53,881 nt of DNA from positions 1 to 53,881 of the forward strand of contig JADFPP010000015.1 of NCBI GenBank assembly GCA_022562275.1. The letters are read 5' to 3'. The notes beneath the pieces were generated by a model. It worked only from the letters and a program-made list of their open reading frames with translations. It did no database searches and was not told the origin of the DNA. This DNA is from Bacteroidota bacterium. GTDB lineage: Bacteria; Bacteroidota; Ignavibacteria; Ignavibacteriales; Ignavibacteriaceae. Made by a program: the position numbers and the translations under genes. Positions 19,810 to 28,547 of this stretch are shown in pieces; the stretch's first letter is position 1; each line of letters starts with the position of its first letter.

Positions 19810-20886
19810 ATGAAATTGATGTTAAATATTTTGCCTGTGTTGTTTTTACTTACAACGGCATGTTCAAAAACAATTCCGAAAGAAAGCAAGGACAGTATGA
19901 ACAGCACAGTTATTAGTAATACAGATGATGAAATTGCAACGATAGCAGGTGGATGCTTCTGGTGCATAGAAGCACCGTTTGAAAAAATTGAAGGGGTAAC
20001 AAAAGTTATTTCCGGTTATGGCGGAGGAACAGAGCATAATCCAACTTACAAGCAAGTATCCAGCGGGAAAACCGGATATGTTGAAGCCGTACAAGTATAT
20101 TTTGATCCTGATATTATAAGCTATGCAGAAATCCTCGATATTTACTGGAAACAATTTGATCCGTCGGATGAAGGCGGTTCGTTTTACGACAGAGGACATC
20201 AATATACTTCAGCAATATTTTATCACGATAAAGTACAACAACAAGTTGCTGCTGATTCAAAGCAAAGGCTTAATGAATCGGGAATTTTTAATAAACCAAT
20301 AGTAACACCAATTAAAAAATTTACAACATTTTATCCTGCTGAAGATTATCATCAGGATTATTATAAAAAGGATCCCGAAAGATATTACAGCTATCGAAAA
20401 GGATCCGGGAGGAATGCATTTATTATGAAAATCTGGAAAGATAAATCCGATTACAAAAATCCATCGGATGACGAAATAAAGGAAAAGTTATCCGATCTTC
20501 AATATAGAGTAACACGCGAAGATGCAACCGAGAGAGCTTTTAATAACGAATATTGGGATAATAAAAAGCCGGGAATTTATGTTGATATTGTTTCCGGCGA
20601 ACCTCTTTTCAGTTCCAGGGACAAGTTTAAATCCGGTACCGGCTGGCCAAGCTTTACAAAACCAATTGATACAAAATTCATAGCTAAAAAAACCGATGAA
20701 TCTTACGGAATGAAAAGAGTTGAAGTCAGAAGTAAAAACGGCGATTCTCATTTAGGTCATATTTTTAACGATGGTCCCGAACCTACAAACTTACGCTATT
20801 GCATTAACTCTGCCTCACTCAGATTCATCCCGAAGGAAAAAATGGAAGAAGAAGGATATAGGGAATATCTTTGGTTAGTCGAATAA
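19810..20886 (+). CDS. msrAB: Bifunctional methionine sulfoxide reductase MsrAB, lipoprotein
   Basis: A 358-residue fusion that repairs both methionine-S- and -R-sulfoxide. A lipoprotein signal ends at LLTTAC (Cys18), so it works outside the cytoplasmic membrane. MsrA (about 40-200) has the catalytic GGCFWC (Cys49). MsrB (about 225-355) has [15 protein letters not shown] and the catalytic Cys in [11 protein letters not shown]. The zinc-binding CxxC pairs of many MsrB proteins are absent, as in several MsrAB fusions. A Shine-Dalgarno-like ACGAGGA precedes the ATG. Regeneration would need an envelope thiol reductant, not seen in this window. Confidence 0.95.
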   Translation: MKLMLNILPVLFLLTTACSKTIPKESKDSMNSTVISNTDDEIATIAGGCFWCIEAPFEKIEGVTKVISGYGGGTEHNPTYKQVSSGKTGYVEAVQVYFDPDIISYAEILDIYWKQFDPSDEGGSFYDRGHQYTSAIFYHDKVQQQVAADSKQRLNESGIFNKPIVTPIKKFTTFYPAEDYHQDYYKKDPERYYSYRKGSGRNAFIMKIWKDKSDYKNPSDDEIKEKLSDLQYRVTREDATERAFNNEYWDNKKPGIYVDIVSGEPLFSSRDKFKSGTGWPSFTKPIDTKFIAKKTDESYGMKRVEVRSKNGDSHLGHIFNDGPEPTNLRYCINSASLRFIPKEKMEEEGYREYLWLVE

Positions 20887-20933
20887 TTTTTTGTTCGTAT
20901 AATTGATGATAATTATTGACTAATCATTCTCTA

Positions 20934-21176
20934 TTATATTGAAGCCGCTTTCAACCTTTCAGCTATCCAGATCTTTATAATTGACTGCCTGGTTACTCCT
21001 AATCTCTTTGCCTCTTTGTCCAGTGAAGTTATCATCCAGACAGGGAAATCCACGTTTACCCTCCTCTGCTCTCTTCCGGGCCGCTCTGCCTTGGATAAGT
21101 CCAGTGAGGTTACAATATTTTCACCCTCGTCGAATTTTTTATCGAACTCCTCAGCCTTCATAGATTTCTTTTTCAT
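20934..21176 (-). CDS. brnA: Antitoxin BrnA
   Basis: An 80-residue protein. The C-terminal half is a ribbon-helix-helix DNA-binding domain (VNVDFPVWMITSLDKEAKRL, then GVTRQSIIKIWIAERL), typical of BrnA (CopG-like). The N-terminal charged part should wrap the toxin. It overlaps the toxin gene by 26 nt and lies downstream of it, the usual brnT-brnA order. An internal ATG at 21161 is also possible. BrnA-BrnT complexes normally repress their own promoter; a palindrome is present at 21416-21430. Confidence 0.88.
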   Translation of the reverse strand: MKKKSMKAEEFDKKFDEGENIVTSLDLSKAERPGREQRRVNVDFPVWMITSLDKEAKRLGVTRQSIIKIWIAERLKAASI

Positions 21177-21411
21177 TTTTTCTTGACCTTCTTACTGAGA
21201 TTAATCTAATTTCGGTTTTTCGTATAGTGAATATTGCTGACCAGTATTGATTGTCTATTTTTCCAATCAATAAAAATCTGGGTTCATCTAAATTCCTCGC
21301 TGGAATTATAAGTCTTTCAGGATCTTCCCATAATTTGTGTGCCTCTTTGAAATCAATTCCGTGCTTCTCTTTATTCAACCGGCTCTTTTTGGGATCAAAT
21401 GCAAATTCCAT
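21151..21411 (-). CDS. brnT: Toxin BrnT, ribonuclease
   Basis: An 86-residue BrnT-family toxin with a RelE-like fold. The family opening FAFDPKKSRLNKEKHGIDFKEA is present (FDP..K...N..KHGI.F), then RFLLIGKIDNQYWSAIFT and RLISVRRSRKNEKEIYE, which carries the basic catalytic residues. It should cleave mRNA and halt translation until BrnA binds. No Shine-Dalgarno is seen: the ATG lies only about 13 nt from a TATAAT box, so translation may be near-leaderless. Confidence 0.88.
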   Translation of the reverse strand: MEFAFDPKKSRLNKEKHGIDFKEAHKLWEDPERLIIPARNLDEPRFLLIGKIDNQYWSAIFTIRKTEIRLISVRRSRKNEKEIYEG

Positions 21412-21415
21412 TATA

Positions 21416-21430
21416 GTATAATTATTATAC
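21416..21430 (-). promoter_or_regulatory. Palindromic operator over the brnTA -10 box
   Basis: GTATAAT-T-ATTATAC is a perfect palindrome with 7-bp arms just upstream of the brnT ATG. Its minus-strand TATAAT fits a -10 element. A repressor bound here would block the promoter, as expected for BrnA autoregulation. Confidence 0.55.
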
Positions 21431-21620
21431 CATTATTAAGTAAAAATTAAATATTTATTCTACCAAAAGCAAATTTCGAAGTATATTTGTGGTTGGTTGA
21501 GTGAATAATACCAGTTGCCATTTTTTAGAATAGCTTGTGGGTAACTATAACTGCTTATGTTGGTTTTTAAAAGGGGACTTTATTAAAGCCAATAAATTAA
21601 AACGATTTGGGTACAATCTA

Positions 21621-23168
21621 TTATGCGGTTAGTACTTGCTGTTCGGTAGAGTTTAAATATGCATGGTGATCATGATATATTGCTCCTTCCGGGAGCCATT
21701 CCCAAAGTGGACCCAAGTCTTCTTTTATCTTGTTCACATAAAACTGTGGTATCACATCAGTCTCCTGCTCAAAAAACATACGGAACTGGCGGTCGGTTTC
21801 AAGGAGTTGAATAAGGGTAGCGATGTATTTTATTCTGCCAAAACCTTCGGAAGAAACTGCACGCATCAGGTTCATCCATCCGGCTATCGAGAACTTATTG
21901 GCTTGAAATCTGCGGGCAATTGCCTTCTTTGAAAACGAGTATTTTTTTAAATCCAGTACTCGTTTATAAAATTCCGGAAAAGTATAATTCCTGGGTATTA
22001 CATTCATTGCTGAAGTATTATCTAAAAAGTGAAATGGAAAACCAAGCACACGGTTATTTTGCTGATATTCTAAATTTAGAGGGGCTGCTTCTCCAAATGC
22101 TGAAAGCTGAGAATATCCAGGGAATGCGCCGGGTGCGAGATCAATAAATTTTTTGGTCAGCTCGAATGGTTCATCGCCTTCATCCGAATCGAGCCCCATT
22201 ACAAAGTTTGCCTGCATGTAGGGAGCGTAACTCATAATCATATTTACATGTTCCGAAACCTGCAGTACTTTATCCATCCCTTTGTTACTGCCGGTTTTGG
22301 ATTTATTACCCAAATCGTACCACGACTCTATTCCGGGTAGAAAAGCTTTAAATCCGTTTCTTTTAAACCGTTTCATATGTGCTTCGCTGAGAATTGAAAG
22401 ACTGCTTTCTGCAACAAAATCAATGCTGTCTGCAGGGACCACTTCTTCAATTGCATCCATGCATTCGTTAAATTTAATTCCAAAGTTTGGATCGTGCCAG
22501 CCAACAAGGGGGCGTTTAAATTTTTTCAGAAGGAACTGAAGATCTTCTTTCATCACATCGAATTCCAGCTGCTGATACGGCACTACAGAATCAATACAGA
22601 AACTGCAGGTGTAAGGACAACCCAAGCTGCCGATCATAGGTACCATTTTAATCCAGGGTGCTTTTTTCAAAGTTGGTTCAATAAATTTCCATCGTTCTTT
22701 AACACCCGGTAAACTCTTTGGTTGAATTTGAGCAGATAGATACATTCCCATTGGACGGTGCGCAGATAAATCATTTAAAACCTGCTGAATAATTTCTTTA
22801 TCTGTAAAACCAAGTACGTAATCGAAATATTTCTGTGCATCCTGTGGATAACACCTTGCGTGCGGGCCGCCAATAGCGGTTAATATACCTTTACTTCTTA
22901 ATAAATTGCTTAAAGCATATGCAGTTTGTGCAGATTGTGTAAATGTACCAATGAAAACCAAGTCAGTATCTTTCGGCAGCTCTTCAATTAAATCCTCAAA
23001 ACCTGTGTAACAAACGAATGCTACATTATGTCCTTCTTCTTCACACCATACACCTAAGACCTGCGGCATAATACTGGCAAGATTCGGATACATTACGCGT
23101 GCCCATAATGCTTTAGTCGGACCTCTACTTACAAGATCTATTATTCCTATTCTCAGATTTTTTTTCAA
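21621..23168 (-). CDS. B12-binding-type radical SAM protein
   Basis: A 515-residue protein. The N-terminal 150 residues resemble the cobalamin-binding Rossmann domain of B12-dependent radical SAM enzymes (LASIMPQVLGVWCEEEGHNV; LVFIGTFTQSAQTAYALS; AIGGPHARCYP). The radical SAM core begins near 185 with GCPYTCSFC (C-x3-C-x2-C binding the 4Fe-4S cluster). The usual DxHxxG B12 base-off motif is not evident, so cobalamin may not be bound tightly. The C-terminal 130 residues are helical. It stands alone, so the substrate cannot be inferred; relatives act in lipid, hopanoid or methyl-transfer chemistry. Confidence 0.8.
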   Translation of the reverse strand: MKKNLRIGIIDLVSRGPTKALWARVMYPNLASIMPQVLGVWCEEEGHNVAFVCYTGFEDLIEELPKDTDLVFIGTFTQSAQTAYALSNLLRSKGILTAIGGPHARCYPQDAQKYFDYVLGFTDKEIIQQVLNDLSAHRPMGMYLSAQIQPKSLPGVKERWKFIEPTLKKAPWIKMVPMIGSLGCPYTCSFCIDSVVPYQQLEFDVMKEDLQFLLKKFKRPLVGWHDPNFGIKFNECMDAIEEVVPADSIDFVAESSLSILSEAHMKRFKRNGFKAFLPGIESWYDLGNKSKTGSNKGMDKVLQVSEHVNMIMSYAPYMQANFVMGLDSDEGDEPFELTKKFIDLAPGAFPGYSQLSAFGEAAPLNLEYQQNNRVLGFPFHFLDNTSAMNVIPRNYTFPEFYKRVLDLKKYSFSKKAIARRFQANKFSIAGWMNLMRAVSSEGFGRIKYIATLIQLLETDRQFRMFFEQETDVIPQFYVNKIKEDLGPLWEWLPEGAIYHDHHAYLNSTEQQVLTA

Positions 23169-23499
23169 AATTTCTCCAATTTAAATCATTGTTTACAGCC
23201 AAGTGCCTAATGCAAGATAACATTATTTCTTATCCATTAGCAAATATAAATTCTATTGAATTACATAATTATTTAACGCTGTTAAGCAAAATATTAAATA
23301 GCGATCATAGTTGTATGAAGACCTGGTAGATAACTTTTACTGCAATGTTTGGTTGTGATGTACAATTATAAAAGATATAAGCTATGTAAATAGTAAAGCT
23401 CAATCGAATTTTTTTTCTCTGCAAAGATTAGGATGGTTGTTATCTATAGAATGCTAATTGTTTTTATCCGGCACAAGAACTATAGCAAAACCCACTAAA
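23169..23499. other. Gene-free stretch
   Basis: 331 AT-rich bases between the radical SAM gene and the DUF1579-like gene. No protein-coding remnant, hairpin with U-run or repeat was recognised. It presumably holds the radical SAM gene's promoter. Confidence 0.4.
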
Positions 23500-23923
23500 T
23501 TATTCCCTGGTAAAAATAACCTCTAATATTAATTCATACTTTTCTTCAGACGAAGGATGTTCCATTCTTAAAACAATTCTATTTGGATCAACTTTTGAGA
23601 ATGTCTGAATTAATAAACTATCATGCCAGCTTAAGTGCAGAATATCTTCATTGATAAAATTGCAGGTTGCTGTCATAAAACTACCGGAATCCTCAAACCA
23701 CCAAAACTTATACATTTTTACTTTTTCGTCCCACGCGAAAATGGCGTGTGCAGAACCCCTGCCAGAACTTAACTCTGCCGAGTAATCGAACATAACATAT
23801 TTATCATTCAATGCTTTTATAAATTCTCCGGCTCCTATGCCTTTATACTTCTTTACTGAATGAACTTTTCGGTACTCTATATTCCATATTCCACTTACCG
23901 AGCAGAAAATCAAATTTATCCAT
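23500..23923 (-). pseudogene. DUF1579-like protein with a frameshift
   Basis: From the ATG at 23921-23923 the minus strand reads MDKFDFLLGKWNMEYRVPKS followed by SFSKE, which is the expected N-terminus of a DUF1579-like protein, but this frame soon hits TAA. The neighbouring frame then supplies YKGIGAGEFIKAL, DYSAELSSGRGSAHAIFAWD, WWFEDSG and the C-terminus EVIFTRE at 23500. The two parts join near 23850 by a net 2-nt loss (or 1-nt gain). A longer reading in the second frame alone begins with an unrelated N-terminus from a GTG. The reconstructed protein would have about 140 residues. Either the gene is broken or there is a sequencing error here. Confidence 0.65.
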
Positions 23924-24030
23924 TTTATTTGATTGGTCGGACAATAGTACACCCTAATAATTATATGATTTAAAAATTGTGTATCTCTTATGAAACTTAA
24001 GTTGTAGCAGCAAAATAGTAAAGATTTAAT

Positions 24031-24798
24031 TCAATCATTTTCTAGTTTACGGGGCAGTAACAATTCTTTGGTTCTGCTGCCGCTCCCGGTTACTGTTCTC
24101 AAATTGGGTGGTATATGTCCCATATCATTAAAGGATACAAGTTTCATGGAACCATCAGGTTTTATCTGAACTACTGTTAACCCGCAGTTACCCGTAGTCA
24201 TCTGCAGCCACGACATGGTATCAACTTTTAATACTTTTGTTACGAAGTAACGGATTACATTACCATGACAAATGATGATATCATTCCGATCTTGATTATC
24301 GGGCGAAGGAATGAAATATTCTAAAAAAGCCGTTTCAAGTTGATCTGTACATTCTTCTAAGTTCTCCGGATCTTCACGATCCATTATATCTTCACGCCAG
24401 GTTGGAGGAGTGCATTCACGTATTATACGTGATTGCTGTAATTCAAGGCCGGGAAATTCCTTATTTATAATCATAGCAGTCTGTCGTGCCCTCGTCATCG
24501 TGCTGCTAATGAGTGAATTCATTGTTACGGGTAGTGTTTTGAGACGATTTGCTATTAGTCTTGCCTGTGCAATGCCTAATGGTATTAATGCTTTACCGAT
24601 ATCAGGATCCCGTTTTTCTTCGTGATCGTATTGACCGTGACGGATTAGGTATATAGTGCGTGTGCCTTTCTTATTTATAAAGGGATTCTGACCACATGCC
24701 AATGGCGCATTAATCAAAATTACTAAAGTTGTAATTGTGAGAATAAGCCGGGTAATGATTGTCAAAGATAGATTTAAATTAATTGGGTTCTTTCTCAT
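24031..24798 (-). CDS. Exported histidine-phosphatase-superfamily protein
   Basis: A 255-residue protein. A long N-terminal hydrophobic segment ends in NAPLAC, a lipobox-like site, so it is probably a lipoprotein. The histidine phosphatase core has the catalytic YLIRHGQYD (RHG), the second Arg in SSTMTRARQTA, the acid region RECTPP and the second catalytic His in IICHGNVIRYF. It resembles PGAM5-type phosphatases. The ATG at 24798 has AAAGGA at a good distance; a GTG five codons earlier is less likely. Substrate unknown. Confidence 0.85.
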   Translation of the reverse strand: MRKNPINLNLSLTIITRLILTITTLVILINAPLACGQNPFINKKGTRTIYLIRHGQYDHEEKRDPDIGKALIPLGIAQARLIANRLKTLPVTMNSLISSTMTRARQTAMIINKEFPGLELQQSRIIRECTPPTWREDIMDREDPENLEECTDQLETAFLEYFIPSPDNQDRNDIIICHGNVIRYFVTKVLKVDTMSWLQMTTGNCGLTVVQIKPDGSMKLVSFNDMGHIPPNLRTVTGSGSRTKELLLPRKLEND

Positions 24799-24889
24799 AT
24801 TAATTCCTTTCACAAGAGTAATTAATTTTGGGGATAGTTATTAACTTGTTTAATTATATAAGTTGTCATGTACTGGATTTATTTTGTTC

Positions 24890-25025
24890 AGACTTCTAAA
24901 AAATTCAATCATCTTGGTCATGCTGAATTCATTTCAGCATCTTTTGTAGGATTTTGAAATAAACCTGTCTGCCGATAGGTAGATTCAAAATGACAGGTTT
25001 ATCAAATATTATTTTTCAGAAGTCT
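24890..25025. repeat. Nested-palindrome (MITE-like) element
   Basis: AGACTTCT (24890-24897) and AGAAGTCT (25018-25025) form the outer inverted repeat, extended by A-rich/T-rich arms. Inside are a hairpin ATGCTGAA/TTCAGCAT (24920-24940) and a stem AACCTGTC/GACAGGTT (24962-24999). TTTGTT occurs just outside both ends, one C away, and looks like a 6-bp target duplication. It encodes nothing. It fits a dispersed non-autonomous palindromic repeat of this lineage. Confidence 0.6.
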
Positions 25026-25080
25026 CTTTGTTATAAAAAAGAATTCTCTACATTCTCTTTCAATTCAATGTTTACACAAA

Positions 25081-25902
25081 TTACTTTTTGTTAGAATATA
25101 AAGTTTCTGCCTTTTGTGCTGAGGTTACTATTCCTTTAATAAGCGATGAACTAAAACCGGAATGTTCCATTTGGTTAAGACCGGATATCGTACAACCCTG
25201 TGGTGTAGTAACTTTATCAACCTCTCTCTCGGGATGATTATTTTTATCAACCAACATTGATGCTGCACCCTTTGCTGTTTGTGCAGCCATAAACAAAGCC
25301 TCTTCAGCATGAAAACCAATCTCAATCCCGCCCTGTGATGCAGCACGAATTGCTCTTAAAAAGAAAGCAATTCCACAAGCACATAGCGCAGTAGCAGGTA
25401 TCATCAGTTCTTCTTGAATTATTACACATTTGCCAAGTTCGCCGAACATCTGGTTTGCCTTTTCGATAGCAGCTTTATCCGAAGCGTCTCCGCTAATACA
25501 GGTCATTGATTCTCTGATTGCGATTGCCGTATTGGGCATTACCCTCACAACAGGTATATCGTTGGGAAAAAGATTTTTAATCTGTTTTATTGTTGCACCG
25601 GATACAACAGAAAAAATATAATGCCTTTTTGAATCAATTACATCTTTAATTTCCTCTATCAAATCCTTTAATTGCTGTGGTGTTACGGCAATTATTATCA
25701 CATCCGAATTTTTTACAGCATCTCGATTATTCGTGGTAAAGTTAATTCCCAGGTTTGTAAATTTAGATGAGTGGGAATTATTTCTTCTTGTTACTGTGAT
25801 ATTTTTAGGTTTAATAGATTCTGATTCTATCAGACCAAATGCAATGGCTGACCCTATATTTCCACAACCCAGGATTGATATATTATTTTTAGTTTGGCTC
25901 AT
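25081..25902 (-). CDS. proC: Pyrroline-5-carboxylate reductase ProC
   Basis: A 273-residue NAD(P)H-dependent enzyme catalysing the last step of proline synthesis. The Rossmann start is ISILGCGNIGSAIAFG (residues 8-23). AVTPQQL, VRVMPNTAI and the C-terminal dimer helix block, including KVTTPQGCTISGLNQME near 245, are diagnostic. Length is typical. It is a single gene with a MITE-like repeat 55 bp downstream and no other proline gene in the window. Confidence 0.95.
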   Translation of the reverse strand: MSQTKNNISILGCGNIGSAIAFGLIESESIKPKNITVTRRNNSHSSKFTNLGINFTTNNRDAVKNSDVIIIAVTPQQLKDLIEEIKDVIDSKRHYIFSVVSGATIKQIKNLFPNDIPVVRVMPNTAIAIRESMTCISGDASDKAAIEKANQMFGELGKCVIIQEELMIPATALCACGIAFFLRAIRAASQGGIEIGFHAEEALFMAAQTAKGAASMLVDKNNHPEREVDKVTTPQGCTISGLNQMEHSGFSSSLIKGIVTSAQKAETLYSNKK

Positions 25903-26021
25903 AATAAAATCTCATAATTTCTGATTCAAGAACTGATTTTGTTGATAGAACAAATAGAATGCATTTAAATTTAAAAAACACCGTAAGTCTTTAATATTTA
26001 TTACCAGTGATAGTTGTGTTA

Positions 26022-27560
26022 TTAAGATTCTACTAGTGATTGATTCAAACGAGCGATTCCTCCCGTTAATGTATATACCGCGGGATATCCATTTTCACGA
26101 AGTAATGACGCAGCATAACGGCTGCGAATTCCGTATTGGCAGACAATAACATAAGATTTGTCGGGATTAAGCTCTTTCATTAAAATTGAATAATCTGTTA
26201 CAATAGAAATTTGGTGTGCAGCATAAGGAAATGGACCTAATTGTTCCCTTTCGGTTTCTGAACGAATATCGACCCATTCAAAATCGTTTTTTAACAGACT
26301 TGAAACTTTCTCCATTTCAATTTCAAGCAATGCGATGTTGTCATTCACCAGTTGTTTTGAAGCAGCCTTTTTATCAGATGTGTTTCCGCAAATTGTGCAA
26401 TCCGGATTTTGAAGTCGTTTAATTTTTCGTATGCTTAAATTGTTCAGGTCTACCAAGGATAAATGTGTTTCACTGTATTCTTCGGATATTCCTAATAAGT
26501 AATTCAATGCCAGTGTTGCCTGCAATGTTCCGAGAACACCGGCAACAGAACCCAACACTCCTACTTCTGTGCAGGAACCAACACACCCGGATTGCGGTAT
26601 ATCCTGCCAGATACAGCGGATACAGGGCGAATCGTATTCAGGCAAGTAACTCCAGAGTTGTCCCTCAAATTGATAAATGCTTGCAAACACAACGGGTTTA
26701 TTCATTTTAACTGCTGTATCGCTGATCAAAAATTTTGTTTCAAAATTATCGGTACAATCAAGCATCAAATCGTAATTTTTAAAAATAGATTCAATATTAT
26801 TCTGTGATAATATTTCATCGTGTCTGTTTATCTGAATAAATGGATTTATACTTGAGATAAACTCTGCGGCAAGTTCAACTTTTGGTTTACCAATATCTTC
26901 AAATTTGTAAAAGGTCTGTCTGTGAATATTGCTGATATCAAGGATATCAAAATCGCAAATTCCTATTGTGCCAACACCACCGCCACCTAAATACTGCAAG
27001 ACCGGACATCCTAAACCGCCCGCCCCTACAACCAGGACTTTGCTGTTTTTCAATTTTCCCTGCCCTTGCATTCCAATCGTTGGTAGTATTGTTTGCCGCG
27101 AGTAGTACATCGTTTCCTGCTTCTTTTTATCATGTGAATGTTCTGCGCAAGTTTTACAATTAACCCATTCTGAAAAGCCATCTGCATAATACTCCTTTTT
27201 CCAGATAGGAAGTCTGGTTTTTATTTCATCAATAATGTACCGGCAAGCTTTAAATGCAGCAGCGCGATGAACTGCAGTTACACCAATCCATACAGCCAAT
27301 TCACCTATATTAAGATGACCGATGCGGTGTGTACAGGCAGCATTCAGTATATCAAATTTATTTTTTGCTTCGGATAAAATTATTTTTGCTTCATTCTCTG
27401 CAAGCTCTTTATAGGCTTCATATTCAAGGCTGTTTACTGCTTTTCCTTCCTGATAGTTTCGGACCCATCCTTCAAAGCTTGCAAATCCCCCGGCAGAAGG
27501 ATTGTAAAGTTTTTCTTTTAGTAACTCAACATTAATTGGGTTTTTAGTTAGGGTAAACAT
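26022..27560 (-). CDS. MoaE-MoeB/ThiF-rhodanese three-domain fusion
   Basis: A 512-residue protein joining three steps of molybdopterin synthesis. MoaE (1-140) has ASFEGWVRN, THRIGHLNIGE, HRAAAFKACRY and the active Lys region PIWKKE. The MoeB/ThiF E1-like adenylyltransferase (about 150-395) has VVGAGGLGCPVLQY at 177-190 and two zinc CxxC pairs (PCIRC and DCTIC). The rhodanese domain (about 415-512) has the active loop CQYGIRS with its Cys. The E1 part should adenylate the MoaD C-terminus, rhodanese may supply sulfur, and MoaE completes MPT synthase. moaD ends 7 bp upstream, so the complete MoaD/MoaE/MoeB module lies in two adjacent genes. Confidence 0.9.
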   Translation of the reverse strand: MFTLTKNPINVELLKEKLYNPSAGGFASFEGWVRNYQEGKAVNSLEYEAYKELAENEAKIILSEAKNKFDILNAACTHRIGHLNIGELAVWIGVTAVHRAAAFKACRYIIDEIKTRLPIWKKEYYADGFSEWVNCKTCAEHSHDKKKQETMYYSRQTILPTIGMQGQGKLKNSKVLVVGAGGLGCPVLQYLGGGGVGTIGICDFDILDISNIHRQTFYKFEDIGKPKVELAAEFISSINPFIQINRHDEILSQNNIESIFKNYDLMLDCTDNFETKFLISDTAVKMNKPVVFASIYQFEGQLWSYLPEYDSPCIRCIWQDIPQSGCVGSCTEVGVLGSVAGVLGTLQATLALNYLLGISEEYSETHLSLVDLNNLSIRKIKRLQNPDCTICGNTSDKKAASKQLVNDNIALLEIEMEKVSSLLKNDFEWVDIRSETEREQLGPFPYAAHQISIVTDYSILMKELNPDKSYVIVCQYGIRSRYAASLLRENGYPAVYTLTGGIARLNQSLVES

Positions 27561-27567
27561 AATTTAT

Positions 27568-27822
27568 CTATCCCCCTGCAACCGGTGGAATAAATACAAT
27601 AGTATCGTTTGGTTTAAGCACGGTATTCCACGGTACAAACTTATCGTTAACAGCAACTTTTACTATTTCTTTATTCAATGTTAAACCGTATGCTGCTGCA
27701 AGTTCATCGTATAATTGTTCGGCGTTGTCTGAAGAAGATTCAATTGTTTCTTCGCTGATGCCCCTCATTTCTCTGAGAGCAGCGTAGTAACAAACCTGAA
27801 GACGTTTTCTTTTATTATTCAA
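27568..27822 (-). CDS. moaD: Molybdopterin synthase sulfur-carrier subunit MoaD
   Basis: An 84-residue beta-grasp protein ending in PPVAGG, the Gly-Gly tail that is adenylated and converted to thiocarboxylate. LQVCYYAALREMRG and NDTIVFIPPVAGG are family-typical. The apparent start is TTG (27822) and no better ATG exists. It is followed 7 bp later by the MoaE-MoeB-rhodanese fusion, which should both activate it and form MPT synthase with it. Moco genes moaA/moaC are not here. Confidence 0.92.
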   Translation of the reverse strand: MNNKRKRLQVCYYAALREMRGISEETIESSSDNAEQLYDELAAAYGLTLNKEIVKVAVNDKFVPWNTVLKPNDTIVFIPPVAGG

Positions 27823-28221
27823 TTTAATAATTACTCCAAATTAATCACATAATATTAAGATTAACATCAAAAAAATCTAATGTATAAGTTTAAAACAAAT
27901 TAAGCAATTTGCGTTAGCTAATCTACCCATATTTATTGAAGAATAGACAGGCATATCATCACAATAGATAAAACATTGTTCATCTTTAACCATTTTTTAA
28001 CGAATGATCGTAGCGAATAAATATTTTTATTAAAATGAAACTTCCATTTTGTCTAATGAATAATAGGTATGAAGATGAGCATTTTGTTACAATACTTGGT
28101 ATCGGAAAGGGGGAACATCAACATTTACATTTCGTCTATAATGTAAGTGATTTATTTTTTCGCAGTGTGATTATTTATATTTTGAAAAAGGAAATACAGA
28201 ATTTATTTAGGAAAATATTAA
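27823..28221. other. Intergenic region, moaD / small protein gene
   Basis: 399 AT-rich bases with divergent promoters. No Moco riboswitch-like structure was recognised upstream of moaD. A 72-codon open frame at 28035-28253 (+) has no Shine-Dalgarno, unusual composition and overlaps the next gene's start, so I do not call it. Confidence 0.4.
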
Positions 28222-28464
28222 ATGTCATACAGAGATCAGAAAAAATATCTTGAAGATCTTAAAAAGTTTGAAAGAAATTTTACTGGTAAAGAGCAGGATG
28301 AGTATAAAATGTTTATCAAAAGGCAAAAGGATGATGAAGATTTTGATTCGGTTTCCATGAAAAGGCTAAAAGAGCTGTATGACAAATACAATAAACCGGT
28401 TGATCTATCAAAGTATGATAAATTTTTCAAAAAGAATGGGGATTCAAAAAACCATTCGAATTAA
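28222..28464 (+). CDS. Small charged protein, unknown
   Basis: An 80-residue, highly charged, soluble protein (starts MSYRDQKKYLEDLKKFERN, ends KNGDSKNHSN) with predicted helices and no signal or membrane segment. AGGAAA lies 8-10 nt before the ATG. Composition looks like a genuine coding sequence, with regular amphipathic spacing. No family is recognised. It is 83 bp upstream of the GT117 gene on the same strand. Confidence 0.6.
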   Translation: MSYRDQKKYLEDLKKFERNFTGKEQDEYKMFIKRQKDDEDFDSVSMKRLKELYDKYNKPVDLSKYDKFFKKNGDSKNHSN

Positions 28465-28547
28465 TCACTATCCGTTAAACTCACTATCTTTGCTAAAAAG
28501 GGGCAATGTGAGTAATTTTACTATTCTTATTCTAGTTTGAGGAACAG

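Noticed and set aside
24410-26807. Several 60-80-codon plus-strand frames across the phosphatase, proC and MoaE-MoeB genes
   Set aside because: They are shadows of strongly conserved minus-strand genes.
27823-28034. Moco riboswitch upstream of moaD
   Set aside because: AT-rich sequence without the expected conserved stems.
28035-28253. 72-codon open frame upstream of the small charged protein
   Set aside because: No ribosome-binding site, odd composition, and it overlaps the start of the better-supported gene at 28222.
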